From Microbacterium enclense (GTDB lineage: Bacteria > Actinomycetota > Actinomycetes > Actinomycetales > Microbacteriaceae), in NCBI RefSeq assembly GCF_004022425.1, contig NZ_RBZY01000019.1, positions 12,728 to 58,074 of the forward strand: a DNA stretch of 45,347 bases. Reading direction: 5' to 3'. The position numbers and the translations under genes are program-made. Positions 17,260-26,315 of the stretch are shown here, piece after piece; within the stretch, counting starts at the first letter, position 1; every line of letters starts with the position of its first letter. A model generated the notes under the pieces. It worked only from the letters and a program-made list of their open reading frames with translations. It was not told where the DNA came from and did not search any database.

Positions 17260-17634
17260 GTGCTTCGATCTCGCGATTTCACCCTCGCCACACCAATCTC
17301 GGATGCGGTCGTCAAGATGGATCGCGGCGGCAGGGTGGTCGAGGCCGCTCGCGCGTCCCGAGCGACCGTGGCGCTGCTCGACATTGAGATGCCCGGGATC
17401 GACGGCACCGCTGCCGCGCCTCTGCTGCGCACGCAGGTTCCCGGATGCCGCGCCTTCATCGTGACGACCTTCGGCCGTCCCGAGTATCTCGCGAGGGTCC
17501 TGGTTGTCCCTTCGGCGTCACGCAGAGGAGGTCCAGGGACCGACGCCCTCGCGCGGCTGTCCTATGTAGCCGACGAGCTCCACTTGTCCCAGGGCGCACC
17601 GGCGGGCGACGGGGACTCGTATCTGGCAGCCTAG
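17260..17634 (+). pseudogene. response-regulator receiver fragment
   Basis: From about 17318 the frame reads like the middle of a NarL/DesR-type receiver: ATVALLDIEMPGIDGTAAAP includes the phospho-acceptor Asp, followed by LLRTQVPGCRAFIVTTFGRP. It lacks the N-terminal acidic pocket, and after about 17500 matches nothing (RVLVVPSASRRGG...), with no HTH domain. Bases 17425-17477 match 14226-14278 at all but two positions, the first 30 identical. Two paralogous remnants therefore bracket the restriction/Nudix segment. Nothing else is seen in 17193-17748 apart from the cassette start signals. Confidence 0.7.
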
Positions 17635-17717
17635 GGTCGCAAGAGCGAACCTTCGCCTGTTCCGCCTCCCACGAAGAATCGACGGTGAGGCCCTGATGCT
17701 CGACGCCTACACCCCGA

Positions 17718-17747
17718 TATAGTCGGCACACCGAGGGGGAGGTAGCG
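17718..17747 (+). promoter_or_regulatory. start signals of the three-gene cassette
   Basis: TATAGT at 17718-17723 is a good -10 candidate. A strong GAGGGGGAGG purine run lies six bases before the GTG start at 17749. No convincing -35 is seen. Confidence 0.4.
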
Positions 17748-17748
17748 C

Positions 17749-18471
17749 GTGCTCCACACACAGTTGGTTCAAGGTGTCCGGCCGAATTCGGCAACCTTGG
17801 GCGGTCAGTGGATGTCGGACCTCTACTTGCGGTCGATGGGGCACCTGGAGCGTTTGAAGACCGCGCCGACGACGGAGAGCGCGGAAGCACTCCTCGGAAT
17901 CCCGGCGTCAACCTACTTCTACGTCGGTCGACCTCATCCTCATTTCGGCGAGGTCGTGGCACAGGTACGCCTACGCGCCAGCGCTGTTGGCGCGAGAGCG
18001 AGGGTCTCGCCTTTCGACACCGGCGGCCTAGCCACGCGTAAGATTTCCCTGCAGCCCGGCAGCGACCTAGCACCCATACTCCGTCGTCACTCCTTTCATC
18101 CTCGATGGTTCGGGATTCGATTTTGGGCTTGGATTTCCAGGGCGTATGAGGCCGCGAGCGCATACATACGTGGTGACCGACCCAAGATTGGCTCCGTGCC
18201 GGAGTTTGAACTGGCCGCGTGCGCCGACCAGGCGTGGACCTGGGAGTGCCGCGTCCCTAAGCGCGATTTACGCCCGCGAGCCTTCATACCGGCACGGCTC
18301 TACCTCTCAGAGGGGAAGCTTGACGGATACATGGCGTGGCTTCAGCGTGAATTGCCGCTCGAGCGCCAAGCTATGGCTGAGCACTTACGATGGATAGGTG
18401 ACTGCGTACTGGAGGTTGCAAGTCCCGTGGACAGCATGACCCAGGCGCTCGCAACGGGGGACCATGTCTGA
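17749..18471 (+). CDS. cassette protein A, unknown
   Basis: 240 residues, not recognised. No signal peptide or membrane helix is evident. It is rich in Arg and aromatics, with a Trp/Phe cluster (RRHSFHPRWFGIRFWAWISR) near the middle and ELPLERQAMAEHLRWIGDCVL near the end. GTG start preceded by a strong ribosome-binding site. The next gene's ATG lies inside its last codons. Codon use is less GC-biased than in the flanking housekeeping genes, consistent with transfer. Confidence 0.6.
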   Translation: MLHTQLVQGVRPNSATLGGQWMSDLYLRSMGHLERLKTAPTTESAEALLGIPASTYFYVGRPHPHFGEVVAQVRLRASAVGARARVSPFDTGGLATRKISLQPGSDLAPILRRHSFHPRWFGIRFWAWISRAYEAASAYIRGDRPKIGSVPEFELAACADQAWTWECRVPKRDLRPRAFIPARLYLSEGKLDGYMAWLQRELPLERQAMAEHLRWIGDCVLEVASPVDSMTQALATGDHV

Positions 18472-19327
18472 TCAGCTCAAGCTAGTAGGTTTCGCCTCGA
18501 CGGTTGATGGGGTCGACGGCCAGATCTATGAAGCTGCACCCGTCTTCAGCGACCGCCCGGATCGCCTGATGGTCGCTCGCGGGCTCGACTGGGACGTCAG
18601 CGGCTCTCACGAAGTGAGCGTTGGGGATGAAGGGTATATCCACTTCATCCCCACTCACGATCAAGTTGTAGTCCAGCCAGGCTGGACTGTGTGGATAGCC
18701 GGCGCCGATTTCGCATCCGGACTGCAGGGCTGCAGCAATACGCGCCGTCAGGCCGTTTCGATGATGCTGTGGGGCCGACTGGCTCTACGCGGTCTCCGTT
18801 GGCACGCTGGGCCAAGGTCTGAATTTGCGGAGTTTGTTGCGGGTCTGGAGGCGGACCTACGGGCAGCATTGTATGAAGCCATATTTGACCGCGAGGAACT
18901 CACTCACGGGGAAGCATCGATCATCCATAATCTTTACAGTGTGCTCCCGTTGAAGGAGCGCACTGACCGCTCGATTGCCTCCGGCGTCTATTTCTCCGAG
19001 ATCCGAGATATCGCGAGGTACGACTTCACCCGATCAGTGGCAGTTGACGTCTACCGCTGCTTCCCCAGCAATGCTGAATTTGATCAATCCGTCGACGCGA
19101 TGCGAGCAGAACTGAAACGCCCCCGACTGAGCGAGACGGGAAGGTCGAGCCCTGACCGGGAAGACATGAGCACCGTACTCATGTCTCTTCTAAGTCGACT
19201 GAGCGATGGCGCAATTAGCAGGACGGGCCAGAGCTGGCTGCAGGAACTTCAGCTGCCGGTTGCGTACTGGCCGTCACGGGATGCCGATATCAACAGCCTG
19301 GCGCAAACCACGAGGGACAGGCCATGA
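18464..19327 (+). CDS. cassette protein B, unknown
   Basis: 287 residues, not recognised. An N-terminal beta-rich part (about 1-80: GYIHFIPTHDQVVVQPGWTV) is followed by a helical part (about 90-200: FAEFVAGLEADLRAALYEAI, SEIRDIARYDFTRSVAVDVY) and a C-terminal tail. No membrane segments and no known catalytic motif. It overlaps gene A by eight bases and gene C by four, so all three should be made together. Confidence 0.6.
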   Translation: MSDQLKLVGFASTVDGVDGQIYEAAPVFSDRPDRLMVARGLDWDVSGSHEVSVGDEGYIHFIPTHDQVVVQPGWTVWIAGADFASGLQGCSNTRRQAVSMMLWGRLALRGLRWHAGPRSEFAEFVAGLEADLRAALYEAIFDREELTHGEASIIHNLYSVLPLKERTDRSIASGVYFSEIRDIARYDFTRSVAVDVYRCFPSNAEFDQSVDAMRAELKRPRLSETGRSSPDREDMSTVLMSLLSRLSDGAISRTGQSWLQELQLPVAYWPSRDADINSLAQTTRDRP

Positions 19328-19758
19328 CTCAAGAGACCGGCAGCGCTGAGGACGCAAATACGGGCGCCTCAGAAGAGAGCGACCCCTTCGAGGCCCTATT
19401 CAACGTCTCTAGGCGTGAACAAGAGCGGAATGCGGCGGCATACAGAGAAGTAGCATCCTCGCCCGACTACCCAGAACTTCTGCGCGACGCGTTGCGCACC
19501 TTGCAGGAAAGCTACACGCCGCGTAAAGGTGAGCTCGTGCAGTGGCGGAAGTACCTGCAGCCACGCCCCTACCCCGCCGCGGGGAAGCCCGGAATAGTTC
19601 TAGAGATCCTCGAGAAGCCCGTAGATGTTGACGACCAGGGTCGGCCGTTAGGGTTCCCGCATGACGTCCGCGTGGGGTATCTAGACGGCCGCGCCAACTT
19701 GCGGACGTTTCTCACGTCCAGCACTCGCTTGATGAAATGGACAGACCAGACAGAGTAG
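19324..19758 (+). CDS. cassette protein C, small unknown protein
   Basis: 144 residues. An acidic, disordered-looking N-terminus (about 1-25) leads into helices and then a compact beta-rich domain: KGELVQWRKYLQ, GKPGIVLEILEKPVD, FPHDVRVGYLDGRANLRTFL, STRLMKW. The beta part looks like a small SH3- or OB-like barrel. I cannot name the family. ATG overlaps the previous stop as ATGA. Confidence 0.6.
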   Translation: MTQETGSAEDANTGASEESDPFEALFNVSRREQERNAAAYREVASSPDYPELLRDALRTLQESYTPRKGELVQWRKYLQPRPYPAAGKPGIVLEILEKPVDVDDQGRPLGFPHDVRVGYLDGRANLRTFLTSSTRLMKWTDQTE

Positions 19759-20143
19759 GCCCCGACCCACACGCGCCAACGGCGGCGATATCCCCACCAC
19801 GGGAAGAGCGCCTGCAGCGCGCAGATGCGCCGTGCTTGCTCACGGTCCAAACAAGTGGTTCATGGCGCCTAACCCCCTGGGCGCCCCCTCTGGACGCGCT
19901 TTTTACTGCCTCGGTTACCCCCTCGGCCGCCGGCACCGTGGCGCGTCCGATCGGCCCCGTGCAGGCGTCCCACCACTAGAGAGACTACGGCGAGTTCCGC
20001 ATGCACTCTGCACATCTGGTGGCAGCGGCTGCGCTTCTCTAGCCTCAGAAAGCACGCCCGACCTGGGACTAGCGAAGCAGTCGAGAGTCCGCAGATACTC
20101 CTGGCAGCGCACGACTGAAATCGTGAGGTCATACAGCAGCTTC
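19759..20143. other. gap at the right edge of the island
   Basis: 385 bases with no convincing gene, tRNA, att-like repeat or inverted repeat noticed. It separates the cassette from the convergent DUF779 gene and may contain decayed sequence. Confidence 0.4.
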
Positions 20144-20527
20144 CTAAACTCCCACCCCGAACGCCACCGCCTCCTCCTCCGTCAGCATCCGCGACCGGAT
20201 GAGGAACCGCATCCCCGTCGGCCCCTCCACCGAGAACCCGGCGCCGCGCCCCGGCACCACGTCGATCGTGAGGTGCGTGAACTTCCAGTACTCGAACTGC
20301 GACTCCGACATGTAGACCTCGACGGGGTCGTCGAGGTCTACGTCGATCGAGCCGAGGTGCACGTCGCTGGGGCCGGTGAGGAACATCCCCACCGGGTAAC
20401 ACATGGGGGAGCTACCGTCGCAGCAGCCGCCCGACTGGTGGAACATCAGCGGGCCGTGCTTGGCCGTCAGGTCGCGCAGCAGCGCGGCCGCGGCATCCGT
20501 CACGTCCACGCGTGAGAGGTCTGACAT
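20144..20527 (-). CDS. DUF779 protein (aldehyde dehydrogenase partner)
   Basis: 127 residues, typical length. FHQSGGCCDGSSPMCYP contains the conserved cysteine cluster, and EYWKFTHLTIDVVPGRGAGF is the family core. DUF779 genes regularly sit beside ExaC/AldB-type aldehyde dehydrogenases; the biochemical role is unknown. It lies 98 bases after the dehydrogenase on the same strand, so probably co-transcribed. Confidence 0.9.
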   Translation of the reverse strand: MSDLSRVDVTDAAAALLRDLTAKHGPLMFHQSGGCCDGSSPMCYPVGMFLTGPSDVHLGSIDVDLDDPVEVYMSESQFEYWKFTHLTIDVVPGRGAGFSVEGPTGMRFLIRSRMLTEEEAVAFGVGV

Positions 20528-20625
20528 CCGTTCTTCTCCTTCGAATCCGGAAATGGGTGTGACCCCCGGGCGCGAACCCGGGGGTCACTGAGCGCCGGCG
20601 ACCCGCCGCCCCGACGCTCCGTCGA

Positions 20626-22176
<1,551 letters not shown>

Positions 22177-22248
22177 GCGTGTCTCCTTCGACGGTCATGA
22201 ACGCCGCGACGGCTCCGGGCGGCGATGCGCCGAACGTACGCCGGGGGA

Positions 22249-22267
22249 GGTTGCATCGGGTTGCAAC
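22249..22267. promoter_or_regulatory. GGTTGCA direct repeat upstream of exaC
   Basis: Two GGTTGCA copies ten bases apart, the second continuing to the palindrome GTTGCAAC, about 75-90 bases before the exaC start. Possible regulator or promoter element; weak evidence. Confidence 0.3.
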
Positions 22268-22301
22268 GGGTCGGGGCCGTGAGAGCACGGGGTCGGGACC
22301 G

Positions 22302-22379
22302 CGAGATCACACGTTCCGTTCGAGAGCACACGTTTCGGCCGCGCACAACGTGTGCGCTCGCACGGATCGTGTGTTCTCG
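22302..22379. promoter_or_regulatory. four-copy dyad upstream of exaC
   Basis: The 14-mer CGAGANCACACGTT occurs at 22302-22315 and 22321-22334, then inverted at 22347-22360 and 22366-22379, with small changes. Copies on each side are 19 bases apart, so the 33-base halves match as an inverted repeat at 29 positions around a 12-base centre. Paired direct repeats facing each other fit a tetrameric or cooperative regulator site. The GAF regulator encoded at 23145 is the obvious candidate. The rest of 22177-22591 holds no gene. Confidence 0.55.
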
Positions 22380-22591
22380 GCGCCGCACCGCCCTCGACAC
22401 GGCACCGTCGCAGACACCGCACCGGCCGCACGACCCCGCGCGCTCACCCGACGCCGCGCACCACCCCGCCCCGCACCGCCGTGCGCCCACCCGACGCCGC
22501 AGCCGCCGAACGGCGCACGCCGCACCGCGCCGCACGACCACGCGGAAACGACGGATGCCGCGACCCTGAGGCCGCGGCATCCATTCGGCTT

Positions 22592-23116
22592 CTACGCGTC
22601 GGCGTCGACCAGCACCGACCGTAGCGGCGGGACGTTCACCTCGTGCAGGTCGACGTCGTCGAGGCGCTCTATGCTCACCACGCGCGGGGCGATCACGCGG
22701 TCGTCGGCCACGATCCAGCTGCCGACGAGGAGGAAGCGGTCGTTGCCCGCGGTGATCGGACCCGTCACGGCGAACGTCGCGGCGGTCGGCGTGACGAACG
22801 TGACCCGCACCGGCGTGCCGTGGGGGAGGGTCGAGGGGTCGACGACGTCAGCGGAAAGCGCCGGCTCGGGAGCCGCGATGCCGAGGTCGATGCGCTGAAT
22901 CTCGGCGCTGGTCGCGAGGATTACGTCTCCGACGAGCGGCTGCCCGCCCACGCCGATGCGGACAGCGCCCTCGATCGCGTACAGACCGTAGCGCGGCGAC
23001 CGCACCAGGACGCGGGCGATGTCACCCGCCTTCACCTCGGCGACTGCCTCGCGGATGCGCCCCACATCACGTCGGGCGCGAGCTGCCGAGAAGATGTCGA
23101 GCGTCTGTTCGTCCAT
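22592..23116 (-). CDS. conserved hypothetical protein
   Basis: 174 residues from ATG 23116 (MDEQTLDIFSAARARRDVGR); the longer frame upstream overlaps the regulator gene and looks unlike protein. Mixed alpha/beta, no membrane helix. AGDIARVLVRSPRYGLYAIE and VGDVILATSAEIQRIDLGIA suggest a small beta-rich fold. Not recognised. It lies 28 bases after the GAF regulator on the same strand. Confidence 0.6.
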   Translation of the reverse strand: MDEQTLDIFSAARARRDVGRIREAVAEVKAGDIARVLVRSPRYGLYAIEGAVRIGVGGQPLVGDVILATSAEIQRIDLGIAAPEPALSADVVDPSTLPHGTPVRVTFVTPTAATFAVTGPITAGNDRFLLVGSWIVADDRVIAPRVVSIERLDDVDLHEVNVPPLRSVLVDADA

Positions 23117-23144
23117 GCATTCAGCGTAACCAGGGCCTCCGACA

Positions 23145-24452
23145 TCAGTCCCGTTCCAGGCGCTCGATCCGCGAGACGAGCCCGGCGCGCTTGGGCGACC
23201 GGGCGGGCAGCATGCCGAGGCACAGCCGCAGCACCTCGGCATCCTCTCGACCGTCGACGGTGTCGGCGTACGCGAGCAGCACGTCGAGCCCCGCTTCCTC
23301 GATGAGCGCTTCGCGCAGCGCCTGGCGCACCGACTCCCGCACCTCGGCCACCCCGGGCGCCACCGAATCCGGCAGCACCGGCCCGCGGTAGGCGGCGAGC
23401 GCGACGCGGTGCGCCCCGCGATCGAGCAACGACACGACCTGCTGGGCGTCGGTTTCGAGGCCGTCGGGCAGCCGGTACGGGCGGGATGCCGGGACCAGGG
23501 CGGGCGCGAGGGGCTCGAGGACCTTCCGCAGCCGCACCATCTCGGGGCGCAGCGTCTCGGTCGCGGGGTGCCCGTACACGGCTTCGCTCAGGGCCTCCGC
23601 CGACAGGCCCTCGCGGTGAACGGCGAGAAGCAGCAGGATCTCGGCGTGCCGCGCGCCGAGCTCGACCACCGTCTCACCGGACTCGCCGGACACCTCGAGC
23701 AGCGCCCGATCCCGCCCGAGGATCCGTAACAGCGCGCGCGTCCCGGGGGAGCGCCGAGGTCGACGCGGCGGGGGATTCTGATGCGCCCGGAGCCGGCCGA
23801 CGAGGATCTCGCTCTCGATCGCCCGGGCCGTGGCATCCACCAGCAATTGGGCCTGCGGAGTCACGGCCTCGGGTCCGCCCGTGACGTCGATCATGCCGAG
23901 CAGCCGCCGCGTTTCGGGATCGTGCACGGGCGCCGCGGTGCACGACCACGGCTGCACGAGCCGATTGAAGTGCTCGGCGCCGCGGATCTGCACCGACCGG
24001 TCGAGCGTCAACGCCGTACCGGGGGCTGAGGTGCCCACGGCATCCTCCGACCAGTTCGCCCCGGCCACGAACCCCATGTCGCCCGTGAGCGTGCGGATGT
24101 GCCGATCACCCTCGACCCACAGCAGGCGCCCGGCCGCATCTCCCACGGCGACGACGACGCCCGAGTCCTCCGCCGACCCCGGCAGCAGCAGCGCGCGGAC
24201 CATGTCCATCACCCCGGCGAGCGGGTGCGCGCGCCGATACGCCTCGAGCTCCTCGGAGGCGAGGTCGAGCGTCGGCAGACCCTCCGGACCGACGAGGGAT
24301 GCCAACGACCTCCGCCACGACTCCCGCACCAGCGGGCGCACGTCGCTGAGGCGCCGATCCTCGTTGCCGGCGAGCAACTCGTCGTGGGCGCGCGCGATGA
24401 TCAACCCCGAGGTCTCGGGGGACACGGTCGGACGCGACCACGGAGAAGGCAC
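23145..24452 (-). CDS. GAF-domain transcriptional regulator of the alcohol/aldehyde module
   Basis: 435 residues. The N-terminal part resembles AcoR-type regulators: DVRPLVRESWRRSL, then a GAF domain (about 85-215; GDMGFVAGANWSEDAVGTSA, PWSCTAAPVHDPETRRLLGM). There is no AAA+ sigma-54 domain. Instead a C-terminal winged-helix-like region (about 250-330) ends with helices. Such GAF regulators accompany actinobacterial aldehyde and alcohol dehydrogenase genes. It is divergent from the alcohol dehydrogenase and upstream of exaC, so it likely controls both. GTG start at 24452. Confidence 0.75.
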   Translation of the reverse strand: MPSPWSRPTVSPETSGLIIARAHDELLAGNEDRRLSDVRPLVRESWRRSLASLVGPEGLPTLDLASEELEAYRRAHPLAGVMDMVRALLLPGSAEDSGVVVAVGDAAGRLLWVEGDRHIRTLTGDMGFVAGANWSEDAVGTSAPGTALTLDRSVQIRGAEHFNRLVQPWSCTAAPVHDPETRRLLGMIDVTGGPEAVTPQAQLLVDATARAIESEILVGRLRAHQNPPPRRPRRSPGTRALLRILGRDRALLEVSGESGETVVELGARHAEILLLLAVHREGLSAEALSEAVYGHPATETLRPEMVRLRKVLEPLAPALVPASRPYRLPDGLETDAQQVVSLLDRGAHRVALAAYRGPVLPDSVAPGVAEVRESVRQALREALIEEAGLDVLLAYADTVDGREDAEVLRLCLGMLPARSPKRAGLVSRIERLERD

Positions 24453-24547
24453 CGAACTCCCATCGACGGTGACGGAGGTGGGACCAGTGTAGGTGCGTGC
24501 AACCGCGGACGGGAGGGTTCGCGGCGGGATGCCAGGACCCGGGCGTC

Positions 24548-24608
24548 ACGGTGTGCTCGCGGAAGCCGCGCGGTAGCCCCGCGGCCACTGTTGAGACCGA
24601 TTCCCAAC
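24548..24608. promoter_or_regulatory. candidate regulator sites in the GAF regulator/adhP gap
   Basis: ACGGTGTGCTCG at 24548-24559 is a degenerate inverted match to the exaC 14-mer. GTTGAGA-N5-TCCCAAC at 24590-24608 is a 7-bp inverted repeat with one mismatch. Both lie in the divergent region before adhP (24696). Confidence 0.3.
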
Positions 24609-24695
24609 TGGCGAGAACAGCCGTCAACCCCCGCCACCACGACCCGTCCGCGACGGCACCGTGGAGGAACGGACACACCGAGAGGAAGGACAGCC

Positions 24696-25730
24696 ATGAA
24701 GGCAGTGCAGTACCGCGAGATCGGTAAAGGACCCGAGGTCGTCGAGATCGAAGAGCCCCACCCCGGCCCCGGCCAGGTGCGTCTGAAGGTGACCGCCGCG
24801 GGCCTCTGCCACTCCGACTGGTTCGTGATGGACCTCCCGGAGGAGCAGTACACGTATGGCCTTCCGCTGACCCTCGGCCACGAGGGTGCCGGCGTGGTCG
24901 ACGAGCTGGGCGAGGGCGTCGAGGGCGTGAATGTCGGCGAGGCCTACGCGATCTACGGACCGTGGGGATGCGGCCGCTGCCACGCCTGCGCGAAGGGCGC
25001 CGAGAACTACTGCCCGTACGCCGCCGACATGGGCATCACCCCGCCCGGACTCGGGGCTCCGGGCGCGATGGCCGAGTACGTCATCGTCGACGACCCGCGT
25101 CACCTCGTGCCGCTGGGCGACCTCGACCCCGTCGAGACCGTGTCGCTCACCGACGCCGGCCTCACTCCGTACCACGCGATCGTCGCCGCGAAGGAGAAGC
25201 TGTACCCCGGGGCCACGGCCGTCGTGATCGGCGTCGGCGGTTTGGGGCACGTGGGCGTGCAGATCCTCCGTGCCATCACGCAGGCCACCGTCATCGCGGT
25301 CGACCTCGGCGAAGACAAGCTCGCGCTCGCCCGCGAGGTCGGCGCGCACCACACGGTGACCTCGGACGAGCACGCCGCCGAGCGCATCCGCGAGCTGACG
25401 AACGGCCTCGGAGCCACCGCCGTGTTCGACTTCGTCGGCGTGCAGCCCACGATCGACCTGGCGCGGGAGGTCGCCGCGCTCGACAGCTTCATCCACATCG
25501 TCGGGATCGGCGGTGGCATCCTCCCCGCCGGCTTCTTCTCGACGCCGATGGGTGCCGCGGTGCGGGCGCCCTACTGGGGCACCCGCAGCGAGCTCGTCGA
25601 GGTTCTCGATCTCGCGCGCAGCGGCGCCGTCGGCGTCCACGTCGAGCGGTACGGCTTCGATTCGGCCGTCGATGCCTACCAGCGCCTGCACCACGGCGAG
25701 GTGCGCGGCCGCGCGGTCATCGTTCCGTAA
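24696..25730 (+). CDS. NAD(P)-dependent zinc alcohol dehydrogenase
   Basis: 344 residues, MDR superfamily. Catalytic zinc ligands are in GLCHSDW and LGHEGAG. The structural zinc lobe has four cysteines in GCGRCHACAKGAENYC. The Rossmann turn is GVGGLGHVGVQ, followed by VIAVDLGEDK, whose Asp suggests NAD. Likely oxidises primary alcohols to aldehydes, the step before ExaC. AAGGA lies eight bases before ATG 24696. Divergent from the GAF regulator. Confidence 0.92.
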   Translation: MKAVQYREIGKGPEVVEIEEPHPGPGQVRLKVTAAGLCHSDWFVMDLPEEQYTYGLPLTLGHEGAGVVDELGEGVEGVNVGEAYAIYGPWGCGRCHACAKGAENYCPYAADMGITPPGLGAPGAMAEYVIVDDPRHLVPLGDLDPVETVSLTDAGLTPYHAIVAAKEKLYPGATAVVIGVGGLGHVGVQILRAITQATVIAVDLGEDKLALAREVGAHHTVTSDEHAAERIRELTNGLGATAVFDFVGVQPTIDLAREVAALDSFIHIVGIGGGILPAGFFSTPMGAAVRAPYWGTRSELVEVLDLARSGAVGVHVERYGFDSAVDAYQRLHHGEVRGRAVIVP

Positions 25731-25740
25731 CCGCGGCATG

Positions 25741-25776
25741 GAGGGGGTGGCATCCGGTTCGGGATGCCACCCCCTC
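25741..25776. terminator. terminator of the alcohol dehydrogenase gene
   Basis: A perfect 15-bp stem (25741-25755 with 25762-25776) closes on a six-base loop, ten bases after the stop. The stem contains GGCATCC/GGATGCC. Confidence 0.75.
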
Positions 25777-25824
25777 GGCGTTCCCGCATCTCGCACCGTC
25801 GGCCGCTTAAGCCAAGCCGCAGTT

Positions 25825-25862
25825 GGTGGCCCCGGGGCCATTGGCGACACCCCGGGGCCACC
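25825..25862. repeat. strong inverted repeat before padR
   Basis: Perfect 13-bp arms GGTGGCCCCGGGG and its complement (25825-25837, 25850-25862) around a 12-base loop. Role unknown; it could be a second terminator or part of padR control. Confidence 0.5.
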
Positions 25863-25905
25863 TACGTCGCCCCAACTCCCAGCCCACTAGATCCGCACTA
25901 CACAC

Positions 25906-25924
25906 TACCGCGCATCGCGTGGTA
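25906..25924. promoter_or_regulatory. dyad before padR (candidate PadR operator)
   Basis: TACCGCGCATCGCGTGGTA is a 19-base dyad with one mismatched pair, 31 bases before the padR start. PadR repressors usually bind a dyad over their own promoter. Confidence 0.45.
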
Positions 25925-25955
25925 CTGTCCCTCACAGACAAGCGAAGGGGGCGGC

Positions 25956-26315
25956 GTGGATACGACGCAGCTGCTGAAGGGGGTGCTGGACGCTGCGGTG
26001 CTCGCCGTGGTCCAGCACGACGACGGGTACGGCTACGACATCGTGCGGCGCCTACGCGACGCGGGGCTCGGAGAGGTGGGGGATGCCTCGGTCTACGGCA
26101 CCCTGCGTCGGCTCTACTCCGCGGGGGCGCTGTCGAGCTACGTGGTGCCGTCCGACGGCGGACCGCATCGCAAGTACTACGCGATCAACCCGCAGGGACG
26201 CGAACTGCTCGACGCGCAACGCGCCAGCTGGACGCACTTCGCGTCGGCCATGACGAACCTGCTCGACGATACGACCACCCCGAAGAAGCTGCGCACGATC
26301 GGAGACGCCCGATGA
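25956..26315 (+). CDS. PadR-family transcriptional regulator
   Basis: 119 residues. The PadR winged helix is complete: QLLKGVLDAAVLAVV, DDGYGYDIVRRLRDAGL, EVGDASVYGTLRRLYSAGAL, and GGPHRKYYAINPQGRELL. GTG 25956 follows GAAGGGGG. Its stop overlaps the next gene as ATGA. PadR genes followed by a HAAS membrane protein form a known sensing pair, in which the HAAS protein is thought to modulate PadR. Confidence 0.9.
   Translation: MDTTQLLKGVLDAAVLAVVQHDDGYGYDIVRRLRDAGLGEVGDASVYGTLRRLYSAGALSSYVVPSDGGPHRKYYAINPQGRELLDAQRASWTHFASAMTNLLDDTTTPKKLRTIGDAR

Noticed and set aside
19759..20143. tRNA or attachment site at the island edge
   Set aside because: No cloverleaf and no direct repeat to the left island edge was seen.
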